Below are positions 48,722-57,553 of a DNA stretch of 64,000 nt, piece after piece. Position 1 is the first letter of the stretch. Every line of letters starts with the position of its first letter. Made by a program: the position numbers and the translations under genes. Source of the DNA: Rubripirellula reticaptiva (lineage in GTDB: Bacteria; Planctomycetota; Planctomycetia; Pirellulales; Pirellulaceae); assembly GCF_007860175.1 (NCBI RefSeq), contig NZ_SJPX01000005.1:124001-188000 (forward strand), in the 5' to 3' direction. The notes beneath the pieces are model-generated. The model did not search any database. It worked only from the letters and a program-made list of their open reading frames with translations, and had not been told where the DNA came from.

Positions 48722-50428
48722 ATGAAACCTTTACCGATCTACCGGATCGCATTGCTCGCGATCACCTGCACGACTTTCTCCCACACCGCCGCTGCCCACA
48801 TGCCGTGGCTGGCCACCGACGACCAAGGTCACGCCGTGATGTGGTTCGGTGAATCACCGGCCGATCGCACTTACCCCATGCCCGAAAAAGTCGCGGCGAT
48901 CGAACTGACCACAGCCAAGTTGGCCGTCGACACACAGCCAGTCGAAACGGATTCGCTGCGTGGCATCCGCAGCCAGGCCCCCGTTAATTCGGCGGACGAA
49001 GTTTCCGGCGTGGTCACTTACGGCCTGTACCACGGCACCAAGTTGACGTACCACGTCGAGCACTTGCCGCAAACCGATTCAAGCCTCTGGCCATCCCAGC
49101 CTCGCCCGGACGCACCGCTGCAATCGATCATTGCCGCATTGCCATCCGGTGGCGCCAGTGTCACGATCCTTCGCGACGGCAAGCCTGCCAAAGACGTCGA
49201 AGTGAAACTTTACTGCGAAGAAGGCCACGAAGAAGCGTCGGCCAAGACCGACATCGCAGGAATCGTGACGTTCAAAAAATCGGCCGTGGAACCGGGCCTC
49301 AACGCGATCGTCGTTGGGCTGACCGACGACGATGCGAAAGGCTTGCTTGATGGCGTCGCCTACACCAGCACGACCGACTATTTAACGGCCACGTTCCGTA
49401 TCGCAAGTGATAAAGCAAAAAGCTCAGGCGAAGCGACACCGAAGCCCGAGTCAAAACGAAACAGCAACCTTCCTAAGCTGGACACGAACAGCGGAGTGTC
49501 AATCGTGCCGACCAACTTACCCGAACTTCCCGAGCCTCTGACCAGCTTCGGTGCCGCGATCGCGGATGGCAAGGTTTACATTTACGGCGGCCATACCGGC
49601 AGCGCTCATTCGTATTCGATCGACGAACAGTCCAATCGCGGTTGGTGCTTGGACACGACCAAAGGCGAAAACGGCAGTTGGCAACCGCTGCCCAGCGGAC
49701 CAGCCCTGCAAGGCCTGGCACTGGTGGCACATGCAGGCCGCATGATTCGCATCGGCGGATTCACAGCCGTCAACGCGGCGGGCGAAGATCACAACCTGCA
49801 ATCGCAAGATGACGTAGCCGCCTACGACTCCGCGACCAACGCTTGGACAGATCTGCCATCGCTGCCGGAACCACGATCGTCGCTCGATGCTGCGGTCCTG
49901 GGCGATACGGTCTACGTCTTCGGCGGCTGGCAACTCAGCGGCGAAAGCGACGACAGCCAGTGGCGCAAAACAGCTTGGTCACTCGACCTCGCCGATGCGT
50001 CCGCCACTTGGCAACCAATCGCCACCCCACCGCTGCAGCGGCGCGCGATGAGCGTTGCGGCTCACGATGGCAAGCTGTTTGTGATCGGCGGCATGAACTC
50101 CGACGGAAAACCAACCACCGAGGTCAACGTCTATGACCCCAGCAGCAACTCGTGGATCGCCGGCCCATCGCTTCCTGGCAGCGGCATGTCTGGTTTCGGT
50201 TCGGCATCGTTCGCCACCGGCGGCCGACTGTACGTCAGCACGATGGACGGATTCGTACACCAGCTCGCTGGCGACGAGCAATCGTGGACCACCGTCGCCA
50301 AAAGTGACCCAGCACGATTCTTCCATCGCATGCTGCCGACCAACGAAAGGGAACTGCTGATGATTGGCGGCGCGAACATGGAAATCGGCAAGTTCACGCA
50401 GATCGATCGAATCGAACTGCCGCAGTAA
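48722..50428 (+). CDS. Kelch-repeat protein with DUF4198-like N-terminal domain
   Basis: A 568-residue exported protein. A signal peptide spans residues 1-25, directly followed by HMPWLATDD. Residues about 26-235 resemble DUF4198, an extracellular beta domain of which some members are linked to nickel/cobalt uptake. A Ser/Lys-rich linker follows. Residues about 262-568 contain five or six Kelch blades ('GKVYIYGG', DTVYVFGGW, GKLFVIGGMNSDG, 'RELLMIGGAN'). It starts 49 bp after the lipoprotein gene and probably belongs to the same transcript. A surface role in metal or ligand binding is plausible but unproven. Confidence 0.78.
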   Translation: MKPLPIYRIALLAITCTTFSHTAAAHMPWLATDDQGHAVMWFGESPADRTYPMPEKVAAIELTTAKLAVDTQPVETDSLRGIRSQAPVNSADEVSGVVTYGLYHGTKLTYHVEHLPQTDSSLWPSQPRPDAPLQSIIAALPSGGASVTILRDGKPAKDVEVKLYCEEGHEEASAKTDIAGIVTFKKSAVEPGLNAIVVGLTDDDAKGLLDGVAYTSTTDYLTATFRIASDKAKSSGEATPKPESKRNSNLPKLDTNSGVSIVPTNLPELPEPLTSFGAAIADGKVYIYGGHTGSAHSYSIDEQSNRGWCLDTTKGENGSWQPLPSGPALQGLALVAHAGRMIRIGGFTAVNAAGEDHNLQSQDDVAAYDSATNAWTDLPSLPEPRSSLDAAVLGDTVYVFGGWQLSGESDDSQWRKTAWSLDLADASATWQPIATPPLQRRAMSVAAHDGKLFVIGGMNSDGKPTTEVNVYDPSSNSWIAGPSLPGSGMSGFGSASFATGGRLYVSTMDGFVHQLAGDEQSWTTVAKSDPARFFHRMLPTNERELLMIGGANMEIGKFTQIDRIELPQ

Positions 50429-50582
50429 CGCGACGAACCGCGTATCGATCGCTGGGGTACGCCTTTGGCGTAAATGGCGATCGCGGGGCAAACCTGCCGC
50501 CCGCCTGCCGGACGCTTGCATCGTCCGCGTTGCTCGACGATGATCAAGGCCCGCCCACACCTAACTGCGAGCCTACCTGATC

Positions 50583-51728
50583 ATGCGTTTCTGCTTCGTC
50601 ACCTGCTGCATCCTGGCATTCATCATGTCCCAACCATCCACGACCGCTGCCGACAACGCTTCGGAAAAAGTAAACGTCGACGTCTGGATCGGCACCGGGT
50701 CGAGCCCACAGTCGAAGGGCGTCTACCACTGCATGCTGAACACTCACACAGGCAAGTTGACCAATCCGACGCTTGCGGCCGAAATGAGTGGTCCTGGTTT
50801 CCTGGCGATGCACCCGAGCGAAAAGGTGGTTTACGCCGTTGGCGGTCTCGAAGGCAAACAAGTCGTTGCTGCTTACACGATCGACGGCGAGAAACTGTCG
50901 CTGATCAACTCGCTTGAAATCGGCGATGGCGGTGCGGCACACGTCTCGGTCGACCCGACCGGCAAAATGTTACTGACCGCCCAGTACGGTGGCGGCAGCG
51001 TGGCGGCGTTTTCGTTGAACGAAGACGGATCGCTAAAAGAACGTACCGCCCTGATCAAACACGAAGGCGGATCCGGCGTAGTGCCCGGTCGTCAAGACGC
51101 GTCGCACGCTCACTGGACCGGGTTCTCGCCAGACAATCGATTCGCGTTTGTGCCGGACCTTGGCCTGGACAAAGTGGTCATCTACAAGGTCGACCTCGAA
51201 AATGCAACGCTCACGCCGCACGGATACGGCAAAGTCCCGTCCGGCGGCGGGCCTCGGCACATGAAGTTCCACCCGTCCGGAAAGTTCGTTTTCGTGCTGA
51301 ACGAATTGTCGCTTAGCGTGACGGTGTTCGACTACAACGCCGAAACCGGCACGATGACTCCCAAGCAAACGATCCCGACGGTTTCGAAACAACTGTTGGC
51401 GAAAGAGAAGTTCAAGAGTTGTTCGGAAATTCGCGTTCACCCGTCGGGCCAGTTTGTCTTTGCCGCCAACCGCGGTCACGACACGGTCACGGTTTTCCGA
51501 GTCAACCAGTCGTCGGGGCAGTTGTCGGTCATCGAAGTCGAAAACGCTCGCGCCGTCACACCGCGAAACATCAACTTGGACCCAACCGGAAACTGGTTGC
51601 TAGCCGCGGGACAGGATTCACACACTTTGGCGTCATTCAATGTTGACGGTTCAACGGGTGAATTGACCTACAACCAATCGATCGTTGTCGCGCCGTCAGC
51701 AATCTGCGTGATGTTCGAACACGAGTGA
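50583..51728 (+). CDS. Lactonase family protein (6-phosphogluconolactonase-like beta-propeller)
   Basis: A 381-residue protein with a signal peptide (residues 1-22). The body is a seven-bladed propeller of the Lactonase (YbhE/Pgl) family: 'PGFLAMHPSEKVVYAVGG', 'AHVSVDPTGKMLLTAQYGGG', 'HMKFHPSGKFVFVLNEL' and 'NINLDPTGNWLLAAGQDS' are the repeated strand-turn motifs. Because it is exported, it is more likely to act on extracellular lactones or serve as a binding protein than to catalyse the cytosolic pentose phosphate step. It follows the Kelch gene by 154 bp and may be a separate unit. Confidence 0.85.
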   Translation: MRFCFVTCCILAFIMSQPSTTAADNASEKVNVDVWIGTGSSPQSKGVYHCMLNTHTGKLTNPTLAAEMSGPGFLAMHPSEKVVYAVGGLEGKQVVAAYTIDGEKLSLINSLEIGDGGAAHVSVDPTGKMLLTAQYGGGSVAAFSLNEDGSLKERTALIKHEGGSGVVPGRQDASHAHWTGFSPDNRFAFVPDLGLDKVVIYKVDLENATLTPHGYGKVPSGGGPRHMKFHPSGKFVFVLNELSLSVTVFDYNAETGTMTPKQTIPTVSKQLLAKEKFKSCSEIRVHPSGQFVFAANRGHDTVTVFRVNQSSGQLSVIEVENARAVTPRNINLDPTGNWLLAAGQDSHTLASFNVDGSTGELTYNQSIVVAPSAICVMFEHE

Positions 51729-51741
51729 GACAGACGCTGGA

Positions 51742-52524
51742 CTAAAAATCTAACGTCATCTCGTCCGTCGCCAGCGTCACGGTGCAAGCAACTTTTTTGC
51801 GTATCGATTCCATCCCGACCGCATCCTCGGCCTCTTCGATCGGGTTGATGTGCGTTAGCAACAGGTGCTTTGGTCGCGACAGCGAGGCTACTTCCGCCAC
51901 GCGACCGGCATAGCTGTGACCTGTCTTGACGGCCCAATCGGCTGCCGCGTCACGAAAATAACACTCGTGCATCAGCACGTCGGCACCGGCCGACCACTCA
52001 GAGTGCTGGGCGGTCGTGTCGCCCGTCGTGTCAGTTGCGTAAACCAAACGTTTGGCTGGGCGTTTGCCCAGTGGTTTCCAATCGAGTCGATAGGCGACTG
52101 AACCACCGGGGTGATCCTGTGCTCGCCAGGCAACGTCGACTTCACCGATCGAGAAGGTCGGCCGATCGTCGATCGCGATCCAATCGGCGTCCAAGGCAAC
52201 GGGAAAGATCAGCTCGTTGAATACATGCGACTGGATCGCTGCCAACTTATTTGCTTCGCCGTGAATCCTGAGTTTCTCGAGCGGTCGGCCGCGGCGTTTT
52301 TCAACTTGATAAAGCACGTCCAACAAAAACGTCAGCCCGAAGGTGTGGTCCAGGTGGGCGTGGCTGATCAGAATGTCCAGGTGATCGGTTTCGACCAACT
52401 CGCCCAACCGAAACGCTCCGCTGCCCGCATCAAGCACGATGCCTGATTCCGGCAAGAAATAGCACGACGTGTGACGAGCACGATTGGGGTGATATCCAAC
52501 GGTCCCTAAACAATGAAGTCGCAT
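51742..52524 (-). CDS. MBL-fold metallohydrolase (RNase Z-like)
   Basis: A 260-residue metallo-beta-lactamase-fold hydrolase. The zinc motif SHAHLDHTFG (HxHxDH) lies near residue 55, followed by 'ATDTTGDT' and 'LLLTHINPIEE' which supply further metal ligands. The layout resembles ribonuclease Z or cAMP phosphodiesterase-type relatives; the flexible arm of true RNase Z is not obvious. No signal peptide, so cytoplasmic. It converges on the lactonase gene with 13 bp between the stop codons. Substrate not assignable. Confidence 0.82.
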   Translation of the reverse strand: MRLHCLGTVGYHPNRARHTSCYFLPESGIVLDAGSGAFRLGELVETDHLDILISHAHLDHTFGLTFLLDVLYQVEKRRGRPLEKLRIHGEANKLAAIQSHVFNELIFPVALDADWIAIDDRPTFSIGEVDVAWRAQDHPGGSVAYRLDWKPLGKRPAKRLVYATDTTGDTTAQHSEWSAGADVLMHECYFRDAAADWAVKTGHSYAGRVAEVASLSRPKHLLLTHINPIEEAEDAVGMESIRKKVACTVTLATDEMTLDF

Positions 52525-52667
52525 CGGACGGGCACCTTAATTTGGCCATCGAGAGTTTCGCCGAGCGTATCAGTCTGACTGAAGCCAACGGCGGGCTCAA
52601 GAACCGCGCTGAACATTCCGGCGTTGATGCCAGCCGAACGCCCCATTCCTTTCGCAACCAACGCCGC

Positions 52668-52696
52668 TTGCCAGCGAAACGGTCAGCCGATATTCT
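52668..52696 (+). promoter_or_regulatory. Sigma-70-type promoter of tRNA-Leu
   Basis: TTGCCA at 52668-52673 and TATTCT at 52691-52696 are separated by exactly 17 bp. The tRNA begins 38 bp after the -10. Confidence 0.6.
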
Positions 52697-52734
52697 TTGT
52701 CCTCGCGGTGTCCGACAAGGCACCGATTCCACAT

Positions 52735-52818
52735 GCGGATGTGGCGAAATTGGCAGACGCGCAAGATTCAGGTTCTTGTGCCCGCAAGGGCGTGGAGGTT
52801 CAAGTCCTCTCATCCGCA
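52735..52818 (+). tRNA. tRNA-Leu (anticodon CAG)
   Basis: The acceptor arms GCGGATG (52735-52741) and CATCCGC (52811-52817) pair perfectly. The anticodon stem CAAGA/TCTTG closes the loop TTCAGGT, so the anticodon is CAG, reading CUG. A long variable arm (class II, GTGCCCGCAAGGGCGT) and the T arm with GGTTCAAGTCC complete the cloverleaf. The discriminator is A; CCA is not encoded. Confidence 0.95.
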
Positions 52819-53061
52819 TTTCTTCTTCAATCGCAAGCCAGAACGCCCACGACGTTCAATTCAATCTTCTGCGATTTTCCACGCGTTGATCTTCTCCGCA
52901 TAGGAGTTAGGCCAAACCGGTTTGCAAAACCCCGCTGGAGTTTGCCTGGCGTAGGTCGCAGTGCTGGGTTACTAGGCAGTCGGCCGGGGCCGGGGTAATC
53001 TTGCGTAATGCCGGAGAATACTGGCGTTTTTGAGAATTCACCTTTGCGGACTCGAGCCTTT

Positions 53062-53382
53062 ATGCCCACCTACGATTACGAATGCGACGCGTGCGGTCAC
53101 GCGATGGAAGTTTTTCAAGGCATCAATGACCCGGTGATGAAAAAGTGTCCCGAGTGCAAAAAGCTGAAGCTCAAACGGTTATTCGGCACTGGGGCGGCAA
53201 TTGTGTTCAAAGGCAGCGGCTTCTATCAAACCGACTACCGCAGCGAAGGTTACAAGAAAGCGGCCGCGGCCGATTCGAAGAGCGAGACAAAGAGCGACTC
53301 GAAGTCTGAATCCAAATCGGACAGTAAGTCCAAGTCGGCGGACAAGCCAGCCGCCAAGCCAAAGAAAAAGTCGGGCGAATAA
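53062..53382 (+). CDS. FmdB-family zinc ribbon protein
   Basis: A 106-residue protein starting MPTYDYECDACGHAMEVF, with the second zinc-binding pair in KKCPECKKLKLKRLF. The segment after it (AIVFKGSGFYQTDYR) is conserved in the family. The C-terminal 45 residues are a Ser/Lys/Asp/Ala-rich tail. FmdB-type zinc ribbons are small putative regulatory or RNA/ribosome-associated proteins. The ATG at 53062 is chosen over 53008 because it gives the exact family N-terminus. The next gene starts two bases after its stop codon. Confidence 0.9.
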   Translation: MPTYDYECDACGHAMEVFQGINDPVMKKCPECKKLKLKRLFGTGAAIVFKGSGFYQTDYRSEGYKKAAAADSKSETKSDSKSESKSDSKSKSADKPAAKPKKKSGE

Positions 53383-53384
53383 CG

Positions 53385-53954
53385 ATGCCTCACGTTCGTT
53401 CAGCCAACCTGCTGGCCGCCGACCGATCCGGCTTGCTGGTCATCGACATCCAAGAGAAGTTGGTTCCGGCGATTCGATCGGCGGACAACGTGATTGCCGA
53501 AACGTTGAGGTTGATCGACGCAACCGAACTGTTGGACATTCCGACGGCCGCGACGGTCCAGTATCCCAAGGGACTCGGTGGGCTGGTTCGTGAACTGGCG
53601 GATCGATTGCCGCCGCCCGAAGAAAAACTCGACTTCAGCGCCGCCGTTTGCCGCGGTGCGCTGGATGCCTGGGCCAGTGCTGGACGTGACCAGATTGTCG
53701 TGGTCGGCATCGAGACTCACATTTGCGTGCTGCAAACGGTGCTCGATTTGTTGGCCGAAGGCATGCGTGTTTACGTTGTCGCCGAAGCCGTCGCAGCTCG
53801 CGGCGGCCGCGAACACGAAACGGCGATCGAACAGATGGCCGAATGTGGCGCGACGATCGTGTCGGCCGAGTCCGTGCTGTTTCAGTGGTGCGGTACCGCA
53901 GCTCGGCCAGAATTCAAAGCGATCAGCCAGATGATCAAGTCAAAGCATCGCTAG
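53385..53954 (+). CDS. Isochorismatase-family cysteine hydrolase
   Basis: A 189-residue enzyme. The catalytic Asp lies in LLVIDIQEKLVPAI (about residues 17-30) and the nucleophile Cys in 'VVVGIETHICVLQTVLDLL' (near residue 112). A Lys in 'QYPKGLG' probably completes the triad. These hydrolases cleave amide or vinyl-ether bonds of small molecules (nicotinamide, isochorismate, carbamoyl-sarcosine). Its size and layout resemble the YcaC/nicotinamidase-like group. It follows the zinc ribbon gene by two bases, so it is co-transcribed. Confidence 0.9.
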   Translation: MPHVRSANLLAADRSGLLVIDIQEKLVPAIRSADNVIAETLRLIDATELLDIPTAATVQYPKGLGGLVRELADRLPPPEEKLDFSAAVCRGALDAWASAGRDQIVVVGIETHICVLQTVLDLLAEGMRVYVVAEAVAARGGREHETAIEQMAECGATIVSAESVLFQWCGTAARPEFKAISQMIKSKHR

Positions 53955-53963
53955 AATCTTAGA

Positions 53964-54332
53964 ATGAGCGATTCAAAACACTTAATGCCGCTGGGAAAGG
54001 TCACCAGCTTCTACGTTCCGTCGCACAAACTCGACGACTCGCGGTTCTACGACGACAACCACACCGCTCGTTCGTCGATCCACGAATTCTTGATGCACCA
54101 TTACCGGGCGTACACGCAAACGCCAACGCCGGTCAAAGGATTCTGGGTCGATCCCGCTGGCGTGTTGGTGCATGACGTGATGGAACGATTCGAAGTCTCG
54201 TTTGCTAACGAAACGGACTTTGATCAGTTGATCGAGTTCCTGGTCACTCTCTGCAAGCGGCTGTCGGAGGAAGCGATCTACGTGACTCGCGGCGAGCGAA
54301 GTTTTCTGGTGGCGCGAGAAGCCAGCGAGTGA
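53964..54332 (+). CDS. Conserved-looking protein of unknown function
   Basis: A 122-residue soluble protein without a family I recognise. Visible segments are 'HEFLMHHYRAYTQTPTPVKG', 'VLVHDVMERFEVSF' and 'AIYVTRGERSFLVA', a mixed alpha/beta pattern suggesting one compact domain. It starts nine bases after the isochorismatase gene and is probably part of the same transcript. No signal peptide or membrane helix. Confidence 0.65.
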   Translation: MSDSKHLMPLGKVTSFYVPSHKLDDSRFYDDNHTARSSIHEFLMHHYRAYTQTPTPVKGFWVDPAGVLVHDVMERFEVSFANETDFDQLIEFLVTLCKRLSEEAIYVTRGERSFLVAREASE

Positions 54333-54425
54333 GAGGCCATCGCAAATACGCCTGTCCTCTGTAAACGCTTGCCTGAATTCTCTATCCTTACATCCGTTGA
54401 ACACACAGTCGCTCGCGTTTGTAGG

Positions 54426-56531
54426 ATGGATGAATTGAACGGAATTTTCTCGCGAGCCCATTTGCCTGAGTTCACGTTGCCTATCAGTCGCGAGACGTCG
54501 ACAACGTTGCTGCTCGTTTGCCTGCTTTGCTGTCCGGCGATCGCTGAATCACCGGCCGAAACGCCATCTGAAACGATCGCCGCGACGCAGCTAAAACACT
54601 TACGCGAGGACGTTGCCTATCTGGCCAGCGAGCCGCTGCGTGGACGCAGCGTGGCCGACGAAACGATTTTGTTGGCCGCCGACTATGTCGCCAAACGAAT
54701 GTCGCAAATCGGCTTGGACACGACATCGTTCGATGGCAAACCGTTCCAACCGGTCTCGATTCGCTTGGGTGCTGAGGCTGGTCCGGCGGAAAGCAACCGA
54801 CTGGTGGTCCGCTTTGCCAACGAACAAGAACGAATCATCGCCGAACTTGGCAATGATTTGATGCCGCTTGCCGTCGGCTCGACTCGCGGCCAATTGACTG
54901 GCCCGCTGGTCTTCGTCGGATATGGGATCACAGCACCAAAGCTCGGCTACGACGATTACGCCGGCATCAACGCCCAAGGTGCGATCGTCGTCGTGATCCG
55001 CAAGGAACCTCAATCGGCTGATCCGAACAGCCGGTTCGACGGCACGCGGCATACACGCCACGCGTTTTTCAACACCAAGATCAAGAACGCGATTCGCCAC
55101 GGAGCCAGCGCCGTCATCTTCGTCAACGATCCAGCAAGCATCGAAATTGGCGTCCAAGAACAATCCAATCGCATCGACGCTGAACGCAAACGCAAGGTTG
55201 CGATTGATGAGCAAATCGCTGCACTGCCAGAGGGCGCCGTCAATAACCGCGAAACGCTCAGCGAAAAAGCGGCCGGCATCGAAGCGATGATCGGATCGAT
55301 GGAAGTCGAGCAAAATCGAGCCCGGCGCGGCGTCATGTCGATCTCCGAGGCCGGCGATCGCCCCGAAGTGATCCCGGGCGACCCGGTGACTGCTATTCCA
55401 GTGGCCTCGGTTGCTCGCGACATCATCGACGCGATCCTAAAACGCAGCAAAGGCAAGTCACTCGCTCAAATTGAATCGTCGATCGACGCGACGCTGCGTC
55501 CCGACAGCCAAGTGTTGGCGAATGTGTCGGCGACGCTTGGCGTTGATTTGAAAGAGTCGCTTCGCGAATCGCCCAACGTAATCGGTGTGCTGCCCGGACG
55601 CGGCGAACTTGCCAATGAAACGGTCGTGGTGGGCGCTCACTTTGACCACGTCGGCATGGGCGGCATCGGATCGCTGGCACCGGGAACGGTCGCGATTCAC
55701 AACGGCGCCGATGACAACGCATCCGGCACCGCGACAATGTTAGCGACGGCCGACCAAATGGTTCGACGCTTGAAAGATGTGGCGTCGCACCGACGGATTG
55801 TGTTCATCGGGTTTACGGGCGAAGAACGCGGGTTGCTCGGCAGTCTGCACTATGTGCGGTATCCGCGATTTCCGATCGAATCGACCGTCGCCATGATCAA
55901 CTTGGACATGGTCGGACGACTGCGAGACAACGAGTTGACGGTTTATGGAACGGGCACATCGGAGGCGATGGACGGGATCGTCGAACAAGCCAACCGCGAA
56001 ACCAAGTTTGATTTGTTCAAAGTTCCGTCGGGGTACGGACCGAGCGATCACCAATCGTTTTGCGAAGTCGGCGTTCCAGTTTTGTTTTTCTTTACAGGCT
56101 TGCACAACGATTATCACCGACCTTCTGACGATTTTGACAAAATCGAGTTCGGTGGCATGACCCGGATAACCGATATAACTTCTAACTCTGCGTTCGAGCT
56201 AGCCGTTCGTCGCCAGCGCCCCACTTATGCGGCAACCGGAAGAGATGTCCAAATTCGTCGTCAAATGACGGCATTCCTGGGCGTTACTCTTTCGATTCGC
56301 AGCGACCAAGTCGCAATTACGGGCCTGACGCCAGGCGGACCAGCAGAAACCAGTGGAATTCGTGTTGGCGATCGATTGATTTCGATGTCCGGCAAACCGA
56401 TCGCTCAGACTTCGGACGTCTTAGCGCTGCTTCGCAACCAATCACCTGGGGACGAGGTCAGCATTGAAGTCGCCCGTGAAAGCCGTCGGTTTACGGTCAA
56501 GCCAAAACTGCAAGCTCGTCCCGACGGCTAA
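54426..56531 (+). CDS. M28-family zinc metallopeptidase with PDZ domain
   Basis: A 701-residue exported peptidase. After a signal-like hydrophobic stretch (TTLLLVCLLCCPAIA) comes a peptidase-associated region (about 60-380) with PA-domain-like strands. The M28 catalytic core binds two zinc ions: His in 'VGAHFDHVG' (near 405), Asp in 'NGADDNASG' (near 427), the catalytic Glu pair in 'GFTGEERGLLGS' (near 466), Asp in NLDMVGR (near 494) and His in 'GPSDHQSF' (near 540). A C-terminal PDZ domain (about 610-700) has 'TPGGPAETSGIRVGDRLISM'. It is probably a periplasmic aminopeptidase. The start is uncertain: an upstream TTG at 54369 is in frame. Confidence 0.88.
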   Translation: MDELNGIFSRAHLPEFTLPISRETSTTLLLVCLLCCPAIAESPAETPSETIAATQLKHLREDVAYLASEPLRGRSVADETILLAADYVAKRMSQIGLDTTSFDGKPFQPVSIRLGAEAGPAESNRLVVRFANEQERIIAELGNDLMPLAVGSTRGQLTGPLVFVGYGITAPKLGYDDYAGINAQGAIVVVIRKEPQSADPNSRFDGTRHTRHAFFNTKIKNAIRHGASAVIFVNDPASIEIGVQEQSNRIDAERKRKVAIDEQIAALPEGAVNNRETLSEKAAGIEAMIGSMEVEQNRARRGVMSISEAGDRPEVIPGDPVTAIPVASVARDIIDAILKRSKGKSLAQIESSIDATLRPDSQVLANVSATLGVDLKESLRESPNVIGVLPGRGELANETVVVGAHFDHVGMGGIGSLAPGTVAIHNGADDNASGTATMLATADQMVRRLKDVASHRRIVFIGFTGEERGLLGSLHYVRYPRFPIESTVAMINLDMVGRLRDNELTVYGTGTSEAMDGIVEQANRETKFDLFKVPSGYGPSDHQSFCEVGVPVLFFFTGLHNDYHRPSDDFDKIEFGGMTRITDITSNSAFELAVRRQRPTYAATGRDVQIRRQMTAFLGVTLSIRSDQVAITGLTPGGPAETSGIRVGDRLISMSGKPIAQTSDVLALLRNQSPGDEVSIEVARESRRFTVKPKLQARPDG

Positions 56532-56775
56532 CGAGTGACCGGCTAAACGAAACGACAAAAAGAAAAAGCCGAAAAAAAACGATTCAGGGCTGGTGAGCGA
56601 AAAACTCGCCTTTACGCCCACAAGAACTGGTGACACAATCGCCGAGATCGATCTTCGAATTTCAAGATCGGCTGACGTTGATGACTCGGCGCGGGTGACG
56701 GAAACCTTTGCGTGGAATCGAGCAAAACAGAGAACGTCAGTTTCAGTACGCACCACACACGCAAGGAGAGCGGAC

Positions 56776-57378
56776 GTGCGATTTTTTGGTAAAGCAGCCA
56801 TTGCTATGGCTTTAGGATTCCTGGCTGCGATGGCCCCTCAAATGGCATCCGCCCAAGACGCAGGACACCGCGTTGCCGTGGTCGACGTTGCGTACATCTT
56901 CAAAAATCACCCTGGCATCAAGGATCAAGTTGCTGCGGTTGAAAATGAGCTGAAGGCCTTCGGTGGCGAGATGCAAAAGCGCCAAGACGAGCTGAAGGCT
57001 GCGGCCGAGCAAATCAAGGCATTCAAACCGGGTTCGCCCGAGTATTCGCAGCAAGAAGAGCGTGTCGCTAGCCTCGAGTCGAAGCTGCGTTTGGACATGG
57101 CTCGCAAGAAAAAAGAACTCGCCGATGCGGAAGCTCGAATCTATTTCGAGAACTACACTCGCATTGCCGACGGCGTCAAGTTCCTGGCCAACCACTACAA
57201 GATCAACTTGGTCTTGCGTTACAACAGCGAAAACATGGACTTGGAAGAAGGCCAGTCGGTCATCCGTGGCGTCATGAAAAACATCGTTTATCACGACGAT
57301 GATTTGGACATGACCAAGGGCGTGATGCAGTACTTGGACAAGTTCAGCGTCGCCGGCAAGCCTGCCGCAACTCGCTAG
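56776..57378 (+). CDS. skp: Skp/OmpH-family periplasmic chaperone
   Basis: A 200-residue chaperone for outer-membrane proteins. The GTG at 56776 is chosen because AAGGAGAG (56763-56770) stands in front of it and because it yields a signal peptide (residues 1-29, ending MASAQ). The mature part has the OmpH opening RVAVVDVAYIFKNHPG, a long helical tentacle region rich in Lys/Glu/Gln (about 60-130) and a C-terminal 'DGVKFLANHYKINLVLRY' strand. It heads the skp-lpxC-lpxA-gfo/idh series, as skp precedes lpx genes in many Gram-negative bacteria. Confidence 0.88.
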   Translation: MRFFGKAAIAMALGFLAAMAPQMASAQDAGHRVAVVDVAYIFKNHPGIKDQVAAVENELKAFGGEMQKRQDELKAAAEQIKAFKPGSPEYSQQEERVASLESKLRLDMARKKKELADAEARIYFENYTRIADGVKFLANHYKINLVLRYNSENMDLEEGQSVIRGVMKNIVYHDDDLDMTKGVMQYLDKFSVAGKPAATR

Positions 57379-57553
57379 TTCCGTCGACACCCATCAGCCA
57401 GGACTCGTCCAGCACACGGACAGGACTTGTCCAGGACTTGTCCAGGCAAATGGGTTGCCGTCGCACGAAAAGCCAGGAAACGACCTGGCCTACGATCGAA
57501 AGTAGAACGCTCGCCAAGGATGGCGGGCTAACTCGTCCAAGGAGGGCCGTCGC
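57379..57553. promoter_or_regulatory. Three phased palindromes upstream of lpxC
   Basis: GGACTCGTCC at 57401-57410 and GGACTTGTCC at 57423-57432 and 57434-57443 are three near-identical GGAC-TY-GTCC palindromes. Starts are 22 and 11 bp apart, two and one helical turns. They lie 111-153 bp upstream of the lpxC start codon, in the gap after skp. AAGGAGGG at 57539-57546 is the lpxC ribosome binding site. Confidence 0.5.

Noticed and set aside
50459-50473. Perfect small hairpin TACGCC-TTT-GGCGTA after the Kelch gene
   Set aside because: Six pairs and no T-tract; too weak to call a terminator.
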